NCBI GenBank assembly: GCA_002633005.1
Contig: NMRA01000662.1
Location: 133,375 to 197,374, forward strand
DNA: 64,000 nt
DNA from: Phoronis australis
Taxonomy: Eukaryota > Phoronida > Phoronidae
Direction: 5' to 3'
Positions 39,090-51,496 of this stretch are shown in pieces (the stretch's first letter is position 1; the number at the start of each line of letters is the position of its first letter). The notes below the pieces were generated by a model. The model had not been told where the DNA came from and did no database searches. It worked only from the letters and a program-made list of their open reading frames with translations. The translations under genes and the position numbers were made by a program.

Positions 39090-39540
39090 TCAGCAGTTAC
39101 GTCTTGGCGAATCCACGTTTCGGCATAATGTTGAGGTTTGAACATGGAAAGCGGAGGACCATTGACCTTGCCAAACATCGAGCTGGAGGTAGTTTCTAAT
39201 AGCTGCACACAAGAACGTTCGTCTGTTACTATCCGATTCATTTTGCTGAATCCTCGTTGTACAACAAGAATGAGTCTTAATGCAGAGGTCCAGTTGTCGC
39301 AGAGCACTTGGTAGGTTGTGTACTCTAACCGTCTCCTCCATTTCTACGAACTCTCGCATTCCTCTTATCGCCGTTGTGGCAAACAACCCAAGCTAATCAC
39401 AAATATGCCTGACTTCGTGCTCGCCATGTTTTGGGGTTCAAGATGCCCAGAATTGCGCAAAGTGTCAGTTCATCATTGTCAAGTCAACGCCACTCCAAGT
39501 TCACAACTTTTTGAATAAATGGTCTCGCGTGCCTGAATAT
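39090..39540 (-). pseudogene. Decayed hAT-like transposase C-terminus
   Basis: The minus-strand frame around 39130-39260 contains QRGFSKMNRIVTDERS followed by NGPPLSMFKP and AETWIRQ. This order (RGFSxMNRIxTD, then GPPL, F and W) is that of the C-terminal dimerisation region of hAT-derived proteins such as the ZNF862/KIAA1586 group. Upstream in another frame, LTLCAILGILNPKTW resembles the preceding segment of the same proteins. Several stops and frameshifts separate the pieces, so it cannot encode an active enzyme. No zinc finger or catalytic core was found. The call rests on remembered family motifs. Confidence 0.55.
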
Positions 39541-39624
39541 TCGGCAACAATGCTGCCGTCAGCGTAGCAGTGCATCGTATATCCGTAAGCTATTGTATCT
39601 AGACTACGCCCCACTATACCGTCA

Positions 39625-39768
39625 CTTACTGTGCGTAGGCGCTACGTTGAGATGTAAAAAGGTTGTTGGGTGCGCCTACGCCCGTCTAAAACGTAACTTA
39701 CGGTGCGTAGGCTCTATGTTTAAATGCCAAATGGTGGTTGGCTGTGCCTACGTCCCACTACAGCACTG
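39625..39768 (+). repeat. 72-bp tandem duplication with inverted 8-mers
   Basis: Two units start at 39625 and 39697. The first contains GCGTAGGC and, 36 bases on, its reverse complement GCCTACGC, so each unit can fold. The 72-bp length keeps a plus-strand frame open (repeated VVGCAY), but nothing else suggests a gene. Confidence 0.75.
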
Positions 39769-40167
39769 GTCGCATAAGTTTGAAAACGTCGGCCAACGGA
39801 GCGTTGCTTTCTCACGTAAGCCTAGGAAAGATTGATGATTTTTCGTATCCCACTTTGACCGCCACTGGATAAGTTATAATCTCAACCGAGAGTCACATTT
39901 TGCTGTTCATACTAATATTTTGGCCTGTTTGAAATTAAAAATGACACACGAATACTCAAGGAAGGCGGCACGCTTCCCAAGAAAAAATGAGCACCTCGCG
40001 ATAAAAGCAGCTTAGAAATTGTTTTATATGAATAGGAAAACGGGGTGTCTTGTCTCACTTTTGGAACAGAACGCGCCATGTCTTATCTTTAAAAAATCAG
40101 TAGGCTGCACACTAGAATGGTGTTGAATTCCTCCGAGCGATCTATATGCTTTTGATTTTAAATCAGA

Positions 40168-40697
40168 TTGAAATATATATGTATAAAATGTATATGTATG
40201 AAATGTACATGTATGAAATATACATGTATGAAACGTACATGTATGAAATATACATGTATGAAATATACATGTATGAAATATACATGTATGAAACGTATAT
40301 TTATGAAATGTACATGTATGAAATATACTTGTATGAAACGTATATGTATGAAATATACATGTACGAAATGTACATGTATGAAATATACATGTATGAAACG
40401 TATATGTATGAAATGTACATGTATGAAATATACATGTATGAAACGTATATGTATGAAATGTACATGTATGAAATATACATGTATGAAACGTATATGTATG
40501 AAATATACATGTACGAAATGTACATGTATGAAATATACATGTATGAAACGTATATGTATGAAATGTACACGTATGAAACGTATATGTATGAAACGTACAT
40601 TATGAAATGTACATGTATGAAATGTATATGTATGAAATGTACATGTATGAAATGTACATGTATGAAATATACATCTATGAAACGTATATGTATGTAA
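40168..40697 (+). repeat. 15-bp minisatellite, about 35 units, with higher-order pattern
   Basis: The unit is GAAAxxTAyATGTAT with three main variants: A (GAAATGTACATGTAT), B (GAAATATACATGTAT) and C (GAAACGTATATGTAT). They recur in the order A-B-C, a 45-bp higher-order unit, from about 40300 to 40560. Because 15 is a multiple of 3 and the unit lacks stops in several frames, long open frames appear on both strands. I treat them as a by-product, not genes. Confidence 0.95.
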
Positions 40698-40699
40698 TA

Positions 40700-41395
40700 A
40701 CTAAACACCAAGAGGGCACGAGAGTATAGGGTTCGACAAAATTTTCCGATCGATCGCGCAATATTTCAATGTTTCGATCGTAAAATAAGGGCATCTCATT
40801 TATGTTACATTATGAGTAACCGAAGCTGTGATGGCCAGTAATAATAATTGAGACTAATGATCGACATATAGCCAGACTAATTTTTTCTGAATGGATCGAT
40901 TAAATACCGTTAGTATATTTGACATTATTTTGTTAAGAGATTTTTGGAAAATATTGAAAACTCGTGCTCTCTTTTGGCTAATAGGCAACTTAACATTGAA
41001 ATCGCACTGGGCTCGGGTCTTCAATAGCAAGGTTACATAATGGTTAGTTGATGTTCGCCAAAGTCGGACGCTACATAACTCTTTCGTTTACACTCAAGTC
41101 GGTACGACTTCAAATTGACAGACGAGTCTTGTTTATTTAGTTATTCATACGTTTGTAAATCGACTGCTATTTTTAAAATAACTAAGAAATCATAGATGGT
41201 CTTATAGCAATTACAAACAAATCTTTATGTTTCTGTGTATTTCCGAAAGTTGAAAGTAGCCAGTCTAACAGATAGTCCATCGCATCCCAGCATAGTTTCA
41301 ACTGAGCTATAAAAACAGCATTTTTTGTCTAAGTCTGAAAACCACCTCTCATTTTGAGTTAAGAACAAGTCAAGACCAGCTTTATAGCGGCACGT
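40700..41395. other. Unassigned stretch
   Basis: AT-rich sequence without recognisable exon or repeat. Confidence 0.4.
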
Positions 41396-41398
41396 GGT

Positions 41399-41532
41399 CA
41401 ACTCCCCGAATGACAAAGAGTCCACTCCCCGGATGACAAGAAGTCCACTCCCTGGATGACAAGGAGACCACTCCGCGGATGACAAGGAGTTCACTCCCCG
41501 GATGAGAAGGAATCCACTCCCCGGATGACACA
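41399..41532 (+). repeat. 23-bp minisatellite (6 units)
   Basis: Units read TCCACTCCCCGGATGACAAG plus three bases, with one to three substitutions each. Confidence 0.9.
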
Positions 41533-41937
41533 AGTCCTCACGTTATAAATCAAATTGCTAGGAATTTCCTTCTGAATACATGACATGCATAATATAAAAA
41601 ATAACGCCAATTTTCTAATTTTCCTGGAAATTAGGAAGACATAATCAAAGTGTGCACTTAATTTTCATTGGTTTATCTGTTCAGGAAACTTTGGTTTTAT
41701 ACACGTCAATTTTTTTCTGAAACTTAGACGGTGTTTATATGCTTAATTGTATGCAGTGACGTATTATCTCAATGGGTTGGGTGAAAAGTTACTTTACATT
41801 GGCATAATCTGCGTCCCACGTAGTCGTTGGTCTCGTTCGATAAGAGAACCTCGCCTCAGTCTTGTTTTGTTCTGCTAATCATTTACAGATGCATTTTAAC
41901 CGGTTTAGGTGGCCAAAAAATCGGAAATAGAATTAAG

Positions 41938-42080
41938 CCTGTTACTTTCATAAAATTGTTTTCATAATATTTCTTACTGTGACAGGATTCTATTTCTGTT
42001 ACAAATTCAAGTTTCGGAGATTGCGTACATGCACCATTTTCAAATTCTCAACTTTAGGTTGGCCAACCCCAAAATATCAT
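41938..42080 (+). repeat. Dispersed repeat family, 5' part
   Basis: It shares GTGACAGGATTCTA, TTCTGTTACAAA, CCATTTTCAAAT and GGTTGGCC in the same order with 62740-63018. Its 3' part is missing here. Confidence 0.7.
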
Positions 42081-42424
42081 GAAACGTTTCCACGGGCAAA
42101 TTTCTCAATTGGGTGTTATCATGCTAACTTACATAAATAATCTGTCAAAATTATCGATCTAAAATCCCCCATGAGTTTCAATGGCTTAACTATATTTTTA
42201 TCGGTGAATCAAAAAATATATGGGGTTATCTCTTCCTGTTCAGCTAGTTGAGAAATGAAAAACAGTAAAACGAACCAAGTCGTTTACTCTCGTAAAGTTG
42301 GTTTTGAATAAAAAGTACACGCTCAGCCATAGAAATCGCTTTCGCGTTACATCCGAGTTCTCATTCACTCACTTGCATACACTCAATAAGACCGAGCTCA
42401 GAGGAGAGTCCTTCGTACAATGCT

Positions 42425-42521
42425 CGATGGTCTGCCAGCAAGGCCAGCTAGGATTCGAACCCTGGTCTACCAAACGGGAGTCCGGAGCTCAAACTACTGA
42501 GTCTCACAGTCTCCTTAGTCA
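42425..42521 (-). mobile_element. tRNA-derived SINE-type relic
   Basis: The minus strand reads GACTCAGTAGTTTGAGC, then CCGGACTCCCG, then a perfect B box in CAGGGTTCGAATCCTAGCTG. This is the order D arm, anticodon arm, T arm. The A box is degenerate and the arms do not all pair, so it is not a functional tRNA gene. Confidence 0.55.
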
Positions 42522-44284
42522 CAGGTAGTCGCTGATAATTTCAGTGTTCTTGTTGCGCCCGGGAATAAAATCCTAAGACGTTAAGGAATATTACGAGACG
42601 GATTCGATTTCAGTACAAGGTCTGGTTTGACGGCGATATGCAGCTGTAAATGGAAGACTGGTGCAAAAATTATTCAATTTCAAGGAAGTCCTGTTTTTAT
42701 TGTATGCATTAATACTTGTGAAATAAATTTTTAGAAAATTCGCGGACTTTCTATAACGGCTGGGCAGAAGGCTAACTAGCACTTAAGAAAACAACTGGGT
42801 TATATAACGATATCCTGCTTGGTAGAAAGCGCAAATTACCACATGGATAGTGCAGTGAAGTATTTTTACAGTTACGTGTAATTTTATGTAAACAGAGCAT
42901 TTTTATACAATCACTCACATTTATTCCTCTTTACAGGAAAAATGCAACAGTTATCGGAGTACGGACTTCGTGAACACTGACTGATAAAAACAGCTTCAAT
43001 CCTGGCAACATATCCACTGGTCTCGCCTTTCGATAAAACAGTAACTATTGATATTGAATTTGTGACTTAGCGTTTGCACAACATCGAGCTTACTGTGAAA
43101 CCTATATCATTGCGAACGTTCGATAACCAGGGTTTACCAGTTCCAATTTCGAGACAGTTCCGCGCAATATGACGTTAAAAAGAGCGCGCATGAAATCAAA
43201 ATCAGGCAACTCTAAAAGTCGATCATCGCTGATCTGATATCAATCGTATCAGCTTTCAAGAATCTCACTCCCATGTCTTCAATCATTAGCAAATATCCAG
43301 CGGCGCCAAGCATATAAGTTCCTTTGCCGAAACGGACAGTTAGAAATCACACGACTGTGACGGCTACAACGCCACAAATACCGGGTCAGGCACAGGTTCC
43401 GTTACAGTCTGTGGCCATCACGTAGTCACGTAGCATAGATGCCTGCGTGCATTTTGTTCTGTTGAAACATAAAGACTAGTTATAGCGTCATCAAACCTGT
43501 GTCATCAGCTCGGGGTAACCGTTATCTCAACAACGCTAACGAAAATGTCATGCTGGCTAAGAAGATACTAAACCCTGTTTAAGCGGTTTCACAAAAATTG
43601 TCCCACTATCTACTAGTGCACAATCAATACCTCCGCTGAAAGATAAAAGAGCAGATTCCGTATGATTCGACGGTGAGCGGTCTTTAGCACAAACGCAAAT
43701 TCATTCACCCCAAGCGTTAGTAACGCTTGCCGATATAGCTGAGATTTTTTAAGTGTTCAAATGTGGTTCTACGTTTCAAGGGTTGACAAAGGTAGCATGA
43801 CATTAATTGAACTTAAAAAGTTCAGTAACCTAGTCTTGATGTCTGTCAAAGGGCAAAAATTGGATTTAATGACCTTTTAAGCTAACTCGCATTCTTTAAT
43901 TCTCATTTCAAACTTCATCCCCACAATTGAGGCAACACGATTCCCGAAATAATGTATTTTGGCAAATATTCACTCAAACGTTGGCCACAAAATTGTTGAC
44001 ACATGGCAAATCCTGCCGGTTGATTTCTGTGTCCTAATACCGATCACAATTGGCCGATTTTGTCTGTGATTGGTCTGTGATTGGTTATTTTGTTTGGCCG
44101 GGTCATCCTTGGCGCTGACATTCAGTTGGAGTTCCAAGAATTTCCCGTTATGGCCATTTTCTCCCTTTTTCTGTCACTAACTCGGCTTTAGGAGCTTTTA
44201 GTGCATGAACCGACGCATGAGAGTACTACGTGGCCACCTGTCGGTCGATACAATATTAAATTGCATGCCATATAGGACCTTTGA
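42522..44284. other. Unassigned stretch
   Basis: No recognisable gene, RNA or repeat family was found. Confidence 0.4.
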
Positions 44285-45274
44285 CACATAGGCGGATTTA
44301 GGGGGGGGGGGGNCCCTTAGCTGCAGGAAAAAATAAAACAGCAAGAGCGTAGGGAAATGTTGAGTTTATTAATTAACCCCGGTAATTAACATTATACGGC
44401 GGAAACAAGATTTTAATGTGTGCAGTTTTAGTGTGTTTGGGGGAGGGGGCTCAGATCCAATTTCAAATGTCAAATTCGGAACACGTAACGGCTCAATCGC
44501 AACGAAACTATGGCTAAGTATAGGTTCTCCCGCGATATCCCAGGCGATCGGCAGTGGCGCTGCGCACTACGACTCCGTTTCCGTCGTCTGCTTCACAGTG
44601 CAATGAAAAAAATTACTTCATTTTTTTAAAGAAAATGGAATTTGAGTGACGATGAAAAAACAGAAGCTGCTGGTAAGATGTGAATTTTAATCGAAGCCTC
44701 AGTGAATCACTCAGAAACTCATAATTATCTCTTTGTCAACCTTTAACTTAAGACGATTTGCAAAGCAATCGCGTCATTAATGCCAACACAAAAACGGATT
44801 TGGTCTTTTAGGCAATTGAAGACTATTTTAAAAACAACAAATTTGTTACGAACTGATTGCACAAAGTATAAAAAGTGTAATAAGCATTACAAAAAGAAGT
44901 AGGTTTCGCTCGTAAACGCTGTGAACCATAAACAAGTAGGTCTCTTATTATCATTTTTTTTTTGGTGAAGTCGTCCGTCAGCCAGATCGTGAGTTCGAGT
45001 CTGTGATAATCGTAGTTTGTTATGTTTGACACGTTCGCCGTGTCTTTTTTCCTTTTTCTTTTTATTTGCCTTTTTTCTTGGTTAATACTTCAGGAATCAA
45101 GGAAAATGCTTGATTTTTAGAGGAAAAAAAAGAAAAATTTTCTTGGGCGGGAGGGGGGCGAACCCCCTCCCGACCTCCCCCCATTCGGTGTTATGCGCAT
45201 CTAATCGTGCTTTGCACAAATGTTTTCAGACAACATGTTGGCCCCTCTTGTGTTATCCTTGATCCGCCACTGTG
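44285..45274. mobile_element. Non-autonomous hAT-like element (about 990 bp)
   Basis: The left end CACATAGGCGGATTTAGGGG and right end TTGATCCGCCACTGTG are inverted (GGCGGATT against AATCCGCC-type cores). TGACA adjoins both ends. The interior has G- and C-rich tracts (GGGCGGGAGGGGGGCGAACC) typical of such elements and a single-N gap at 44313. No transposase frame is present. Confidence 0.5.
44313..44313. other. Single N after poly-G
   Basis: The N follows a run of 12 G inside the hAT-like element. Confidence 0.95.
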
Positions 45275-46113
45275 ACAAATGTGAAAAATTGGCCAACTTG
45301 TGACCGTCATGTCACATAAATAGTCGATCAGATTCATGTAAAACTTTACCATACTCTGTTTTATGCACTGTTCTTTAAAGCGCCGTTTGTTCAACATTTG
45401 CACGAGAGCTATTAAAAATAACATGAAAACGAAATTATCAAGAAAACCGCGTTTTAGAGATTTCATGTTGACCATTTTTATCAAATGGAATTTGGTCATG
45501 TTATGATGCTGTTTCTTTGGTATGAATGCACCTTTTTATAACCATATTTTACTAAGATACTTGGTCACGTGACCCACTTGCCGCCAGACTGTTATGAAGG
45601 TAAGAACCATGTCTGCAGGCTCTCTAATTTAATTTTCCAGTATTCCAAAATTGTGTTTCAATTTGCGCAATGTCGCGCTCTTCTGATCGGAGGACGTCAC
45701 AACTGCATTTCACGAAATACCGGTATGATGAAGAAGAGACAACTTTTTCATGCATATGCATACCAAGTGCCTATTATCGATTTACAACACTGCTTTCTAA
45801 ATCTGACCATATCCTGTTTTCACAGTTTAGAACAGAGTGGGCCGCATATCATGCCATCCCTGAAATACAAAATATCGCTAATTAAGGCCGTTAATTGCGT
45901 CTTGACTACCATTTTTCAAGTCAGTCCAATGTCATTCAACTGTGGCGAAAGTTTTGCTTGAGCGCCGATACAGATATTTAAGAACAAGGTAACGCGGCGT
46001 AACATCGTGGACCTATTGGATCTAAGCTAAACCAAGGGCTGTAATTCATAGGCGAGTTCAAGAAATTGTTCCCACCCCTTAAATGCAGCTCATGTAATGT
46101 TAAGATAATTGAC
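45275..46113. other. Unassigned stretch with a 130-codon open frame
   Basis: A plus-strand frame at 45569-45961 overlaps a second frame at 45670-45885. Neither has a domain, splice context or recognisable composition, so I do not call a gene. Confidence 0.3.
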
Positions 46114-46265
46114 CAGGGGCGGATACAGGATTTTGAGTTAGGAGGGGGCAGGACAGACTATTAGCCAAGATTTTGCCCGTCAGACATTCGCACCCCTGGA
46201 ATGCCAAATGGAAACTGGGAAAATTTTAGGGGTGTGGGGCATGCCTCCCCTTAAATCCGCCACTG
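46114..46265. mobile_element. Short hAT-like MITE (152 bp)
   Basis: The ends CAGGGGCGGATACAGGATTT and TTAAATCCGCCACTG are inverted (CAGxGGCGGAT). TGAC adjoins the left end and follows one base after the right end. No coding capacity. Confidence 0.6.
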
Positions 46266-49200
46266 GTGACTGATACTCGAGTATACCAATTCAATGAAAC
46301 ACCAATTTCCTAGAGAGTTAATTCAGATAGACAAAACTACCCAATGCCGCATTTCGCGGTTCGTGGTACTAGGATGGATTTTTCTGTGGCATCATTTATC
46401 TCTAACAAGATTTGTAAAAAATCTTTGAATCAGCCACTTTTTGTAGATACATAAACATGGTCAAGCAGAAACCTTGCTAGAGACGTCCTTGACGTTGGGT
46501 CACCACATGGAAACGCAGCATGAAAACTAATTAAAGCCCACGATTTCATATTACTTACGGCGGATAAGATTTTGTCACAAACATGAACATCAAAACCATC
46601 AGCGACCCAAGAACATGCTTCAGAGTGTACTGCGGTTGGACAACCCTAAAAGTACGAATTCGAAAAAGGCACATGTACGCATTTCCTGTGACTGGAGTAA
46701 GTAACGAAAATTGAATCCTGTCACCGTGAGGAATATTATGAGACCATCTTTATGAGTGTCAACATGATCTAAGCTCTTCAACCGAGAACGACTATGCCTA
46801 CTCAATACCGGTTAAATAATGGTCCAGCAGACAACGATGACTGAATACTCAATGTGATTTTTTTACAAGTCCTTTGGAAGAAATTCATAACAACTGAATT
46901 TCAGGAAAATTGAATATTGGTGGTATTGCACGTGCATGTGTGTACAGGTGAAGGACAAGGCTGTAAATAAAAGAAAAATCCAGGCTAAGAACGTAACGTT
47001 TTATTATCAAAACTCCCACAAAACATTCAGTAGTGTATGTCCAACATAACAAAGCATATAAGCATATTAGAAATGTCATCTCTTTGCTCAAACATATTCA
47101 GAAGGCCATTTAAGAAGTAGCTTTTAGCAAAACATTAGAAACTCGACCGTTTCAGAGAATCCTGTTCTTGTCAATAGATTTGTACAAGAAATTCTGACGT
47201 CATTAATCATCGTTAACACGAGCACCAGGCTTTCAAGCAGTTTTAGGCAAAACAGCAAACAAAGGAAAAACTGTGAAGATAAAATATGAACAAGAGCAGG
47301 CGTTCAGGAGTAGTTTTCATCGACACTTAACTATGACGTTCACCCCATGTGACAGGCAGAACTCGCCATTAGTTGGAGAACCAGCAGGACTTTATTCACA
47401 CTGTTGAGTGTCAATGGTTTGACTGCGTAATTCGATATATTGTACATCACCTACCATTGAAGGAAAGGGGCTTCTTAAGTTGCACAATCCTGGGCTAAGG
47501 TCCCTGGGGGGGTCCTAATGAGGACCCAAAAATACATTTAATTAAAATTTTGAGTGCAACATCCTTTCAAGTTTATTTTTTTCAAATCAAAACTCAAATT
47601 AAAATGGTACGACTTGAGACACCCCAAAACAACCTAGTTTGTATCAATTTAGATCGAGTAGTTCCACTCGATAACAACAAGTACAGCTCTTTTACCTAAC
47701 ACCTAACGGCAGACGGAGGTGTTGAAATTAACCAATGACGTCACAGGTTCGAATGCAGTCTGTTCAGCAGTTCACAACACGCTTACTGGTGACAACTTAT
47801 CTCTTGAATTCATCGTTTGACACCAATAAATCATCAAAATTCGCTGTAAATACCCTTACAAATACATCGAGTGAGTGAACAAATGTGTTATTTTATTTCG
47901 CTGTTACGGATTTTTAGGTATTTGAACATACCGTAGCCTACAAAGTTCGGTACTAGGCCAATGCCAAGGTCGGTCGCGGGAGTTGAGGGTCTGTTCGGTG
48001 ATAAATTCAAGTTATTCGTCCGTGAAATACAGACAGAAGAACAAAGCTGTGTGTTGCAATTTTAGACTTGCGATCTTTTTCAGTTGTAAGCACACAAAAC
48101 ACTTGTATCTAAAGCCGCTAACGCAATGATTTATTCATTGCAGCCTTCTCAAAACACTCCAAGGCATTGCAAATTGTATCTAATGAGACAGACTTTGTTT
48201 CAGTTTTATATAAGCATTGGTTAGGGTGAGAATAATTCATTTTGACACAGAACGCACAATTACAAACATCAACGTGGCAACTCGCAATCCCAACTTAGAC
48301 GCATGCTCATCCGGCGAAGACTTCACAGGTCGATCGTAGGTTTCACAGGCTATCAGTTTGAACCGGAATACACTGACCAAGAAATAATAGAGGCTCCATG
48401 AACGTGCACAGACAACGGAACATGTCTATAATTCCGAAAACAGTTTGAATGACTTAGTCATGGTGTCAGTGACCTAACTGCACGATAATGGAAATGACTG
48501 ACGCTTGCGTTTGCTGCCACGAAATTCCGCAAGTGAAACGAAGCGCAGATGTGTCTCACGGACTGTCCTGATTTTGCACAGCGTCTAAACACTCTGAGAG
48601 GTGTTCTTACGACGTTTTTTAGGGCTGAGAAAAAGAACTGGCGAAAACATCCTACACCCGGAGGACCAAACACAAGCCTCACGAACGAGTCAGTCGTTAA
48701 ACAGGTTACATAAAACGTTATGTTCTCACGCCTTGAATTAATTGTAATTGTTTATGTTTTCATGGCCAACTACAATTCTCCATAATCAACAACCCATCCG
48801 ACAAAATGAACCCACACAGAAAAGTTTCACGGCCTCATACTAGGTATTAACGGCGTACTTTTCATTCTTCACTACCCCGAGCCACTTCCGAAGCATTACG
48901 AGCTCTCAAGGAAATCGAAAAAACGATATATCCACTGTCCTTGCAGCTTCATAGTTCGCACAAGCGGGAACGATACACCACACCATAGCGGCACTCACTC
49001 TGCACAAGAACCACTGACGTCGCTGAGTCGTTTATCACCTTCTTCACAGGTTAACGCGACACCTCTCGGCGAGGTAAAATCGACCGTATACGAGGTGATG
49101 TGGATATAGACCGATTAAGACGGTAAAAAACGACTAATTAAATCGGGTGGCATTCTCTTTTAAACTTTTAAGTGCATCAATTTTTTTCCAAATTATAGGT

Positions 49201-49377
49201 TAGTAACTCTATTGGCCGGTTGCACGAAATGGTCCCAAATAGGGACTCAACTAAGGTCCCTAAGTCTTTGTGCGTATATGTGTCTTTATGGACTCATATA
49301 TGCAAAATTTTTCTATCATTTCAGCTTGATCATGAGCTCGTCTTTGATTAGTGACGTTTTCTGATAATATAACTAAC
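46266..49377. other. Unassigned stretch
   Basis: No recognisable exon or RNA was found. Related short motifs ending in AAGGTCCCT occur at 47490-47510 and 49250-49262 and may be ends of degenerate transposons. CRE palindromes lie at 47195-47202 and 47736-47743. Confidence 0.35.
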
Positions 49378-50677
49378 AAGAGCAACGCGGAGCGTTGAAA
49401 TGCGCACACGAATGCACTGCAAACGGAGTGCTTCTAGGGTTGTTTATTTGTTTCATAAAAATAGCCACAAGAGGGTAAAATAACATCCAATCCATCTGAA
49501 AGTGGGTACATGCCACCGCTTTTTTAATAGAAAGCTATTTAGCAAATTTTATAAAAAATCTGTCAAGCAACTTCAGAGAAACAAAAGAAAATAAAAATAA
49601 TGAAATTGCCACTTTGGGACACAGCCTTCATTGGACGTTGTCATCTGTTGTTAGCTTTATATACAATTACTAAATTTAATAAAGATCCTGCAGTGAGTTT
49701 AGGAGATGCAGCTATGGGCACAAAACAAAACAAAACTACCACTAGGAGGCGCTACAGTAGTCGAATGTGTTATTGTCAACCGTCCTCTTCACACTGAGAA
49801 CATATACCATATACCAATTTTCAAAGTCATCCTCAGAATGGCTTGGTTGATCGAGGGGTGGACGCTAAAAACAAGACTCGAAAACAGGAATAATGGCCAC
49901 TAGGTGGTGCAAAAGTTCTTCGATTCCATCCCAAAGCGGGAGGATAGCATCATCTCATCAATAACTGCCTATATTCCAAACTTTCTGATAATCCGTTGAC
50001 GACCTTTGAAGATACAGAGGTAAGCCTAAAAATGAAAATTGCCACTACGGGGCACACTGGTTGTCAGATCCGTCCGAAAGTTGTTGTCATCCGTTGTTAA
50101 CATCATATAAATACACTTGCTAAATTTAGCAAAGATGCTGCAAACCGTTTAGGAGATACAGCCATGGGCGCAAAAAACACAAACTGCCACTAGGAGGCGC
50201 CACAGTAGTCGAAGTCATTGGTAAATCATCGTCAGCTTCGTAGTAAGAACATACATGCCAATTTTCACAATCATCCTTAGTGCAGTTTGGTTGATAGAGG
50301 GGTGGACACCAAAAACAGACTAAAAACAGTAAAAATGGCCACTAGGTGTCAAATCCATCCGAAAATGGGAGGATAGCTTCATCTCACTAAGTGCCAAAAT
50401 TTAAAATTTTATGAAAATACGTTGAGAACCTTTGAAGATACAGAGGTAAACGTAAAAAACATAAATTGCCATTAGGGGGCACACCGGTAGTCAAATCTGT
50501 CCGAAAGTTGTCGTCATCCCTTGTCAACATCATATAAATAGGCTTGCAGAATTTAGCAAAGAGCCTGCCAACGGTTTAGGAGATACAGCCATGGGCGCAA
50601 AAAGAGACAAAACTGCCACTAGGAGGCGCCACAGTAGTCGAAATCGTCGGAAAATCATCGTCAGCCGTCCTCTTAAA
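49378..50677 (+). mobile_element. Dispersed element with ~445-bp internal tandem repeats, copy A, first part
   Basis: It begins AAGAGCAACGCGGAGCGTTG, as does the copy at 59638. The interior repeats blocks marked by GCCACTAGGTGG, then GCCACTAGGGGGCACACC, then GCCACTAGGAGGCGCCACAG, with a period of about 446 bp (49892 to 50338). No protein is encoded. It is probably a non-autonomous transposon with internal satellite-like repeats. Confidence 0.75.
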
Positions 50678-51127
50678 ATTATTTTATGTAAGCTATACTG
50701 CCTCCTCCTCATTATCACATTGTTTGGATTCTCTGGTCAGTGACCCTCTTTGTTTTACGATTATTGGTTTAATTGTACCACGTGATCTCTTTGTCTTGTT
50801 GCAACACTGGGCCATCGTCCACAATTCTCTCCAACTTTCATTTTTCACTCAATTTCTCTTTCCCTCCCTCCCTCAAACCAATTTTCATTCTTTCCCTTTA
50901 TCCTCAAATTTCACATGTCGCTGTCCCGGTGTTGCTGTTATTCTTCCGCATATTGTTTCTTAACTTACTATGGCAGATTGTCACCCACCTTTACAGTGCA
51001 ACATGTTATATAACTTTTGTAATTACTGATATCTGTAGTAGTTTAGTTTGTCATAATATATATGACCTTTTATCTCAACTACATGTGTTGTTTCACTGTA
51101 AACTAGCTTCGGTATCGCTTCGCAGTT
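50678..51127 (+). mobile_element. Insertion within copy A of the 445-bp-repeat element
   Basis: About 450 bp interrupts the element between the block ending TCATCGTCAGCCGTCCTCTT and the block resuming CATACATGCCAATTTCCACG. It has a T/C-rich run (TTTCCCTCCCTCCCTC). A plus-strand frame of 118 codons spans its edge; no reverse-transcriptase or other motif is recognised. Confidence 0.45.
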
Positions 51128-51496
51128 AGCGCATATAAAAACATACATGCCAATTTCCACGAGAGCGGTTTGGTTGATAGAGGGGTAGCCGCCAAAAAAC
51201 AGACTCGAAAACAGCAAAATGTGACCACTAGGTGGCGCAAACTACGTCAAATCCATCCGAAAACGGGAAGATAGCATCATCTCACCAACAGATGCCTATA
51301 TGCCAAATTTTATGAAACTACGTTTAGGACCTTTGAAGATATAGAGGTAAGCGTAAAAAACTAAAATTACCACTAGGGGGCACACCGGCAGTCGGATCCG
51401 TCCGAAAGTTCGCTCATGCCGACCCATCCATGATAGGAACATATGTGCAAAATTTCATGAACGTACGTCAAAGCGTTTTGGAGATAGAGCTGCATG
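51128..51496 (+). mobile_element. Dispersed 445-bp-repeat element, copy A, last part
   Basis: It resumes the repeat order (GACCACTAGGTGGCGCAAAC at 51223, GGGGGCACACCGG near 51375) and ends GGAGATAGAGCTGCATG, matching the end of the copy at 59638-60889. Confidence 0.7.

Noticed and set aside
40146-40711. Long repeat proteins (MYMYEIYMYE type) on both strands
   Set aside because: They result from a 15-bp tandem repeat without stops and show no sign of selection on one frame.
45569-45961. 130-codon plus-strand frame
   Set aside because: No recognisable domain; overlapped by another frame of similar quality.
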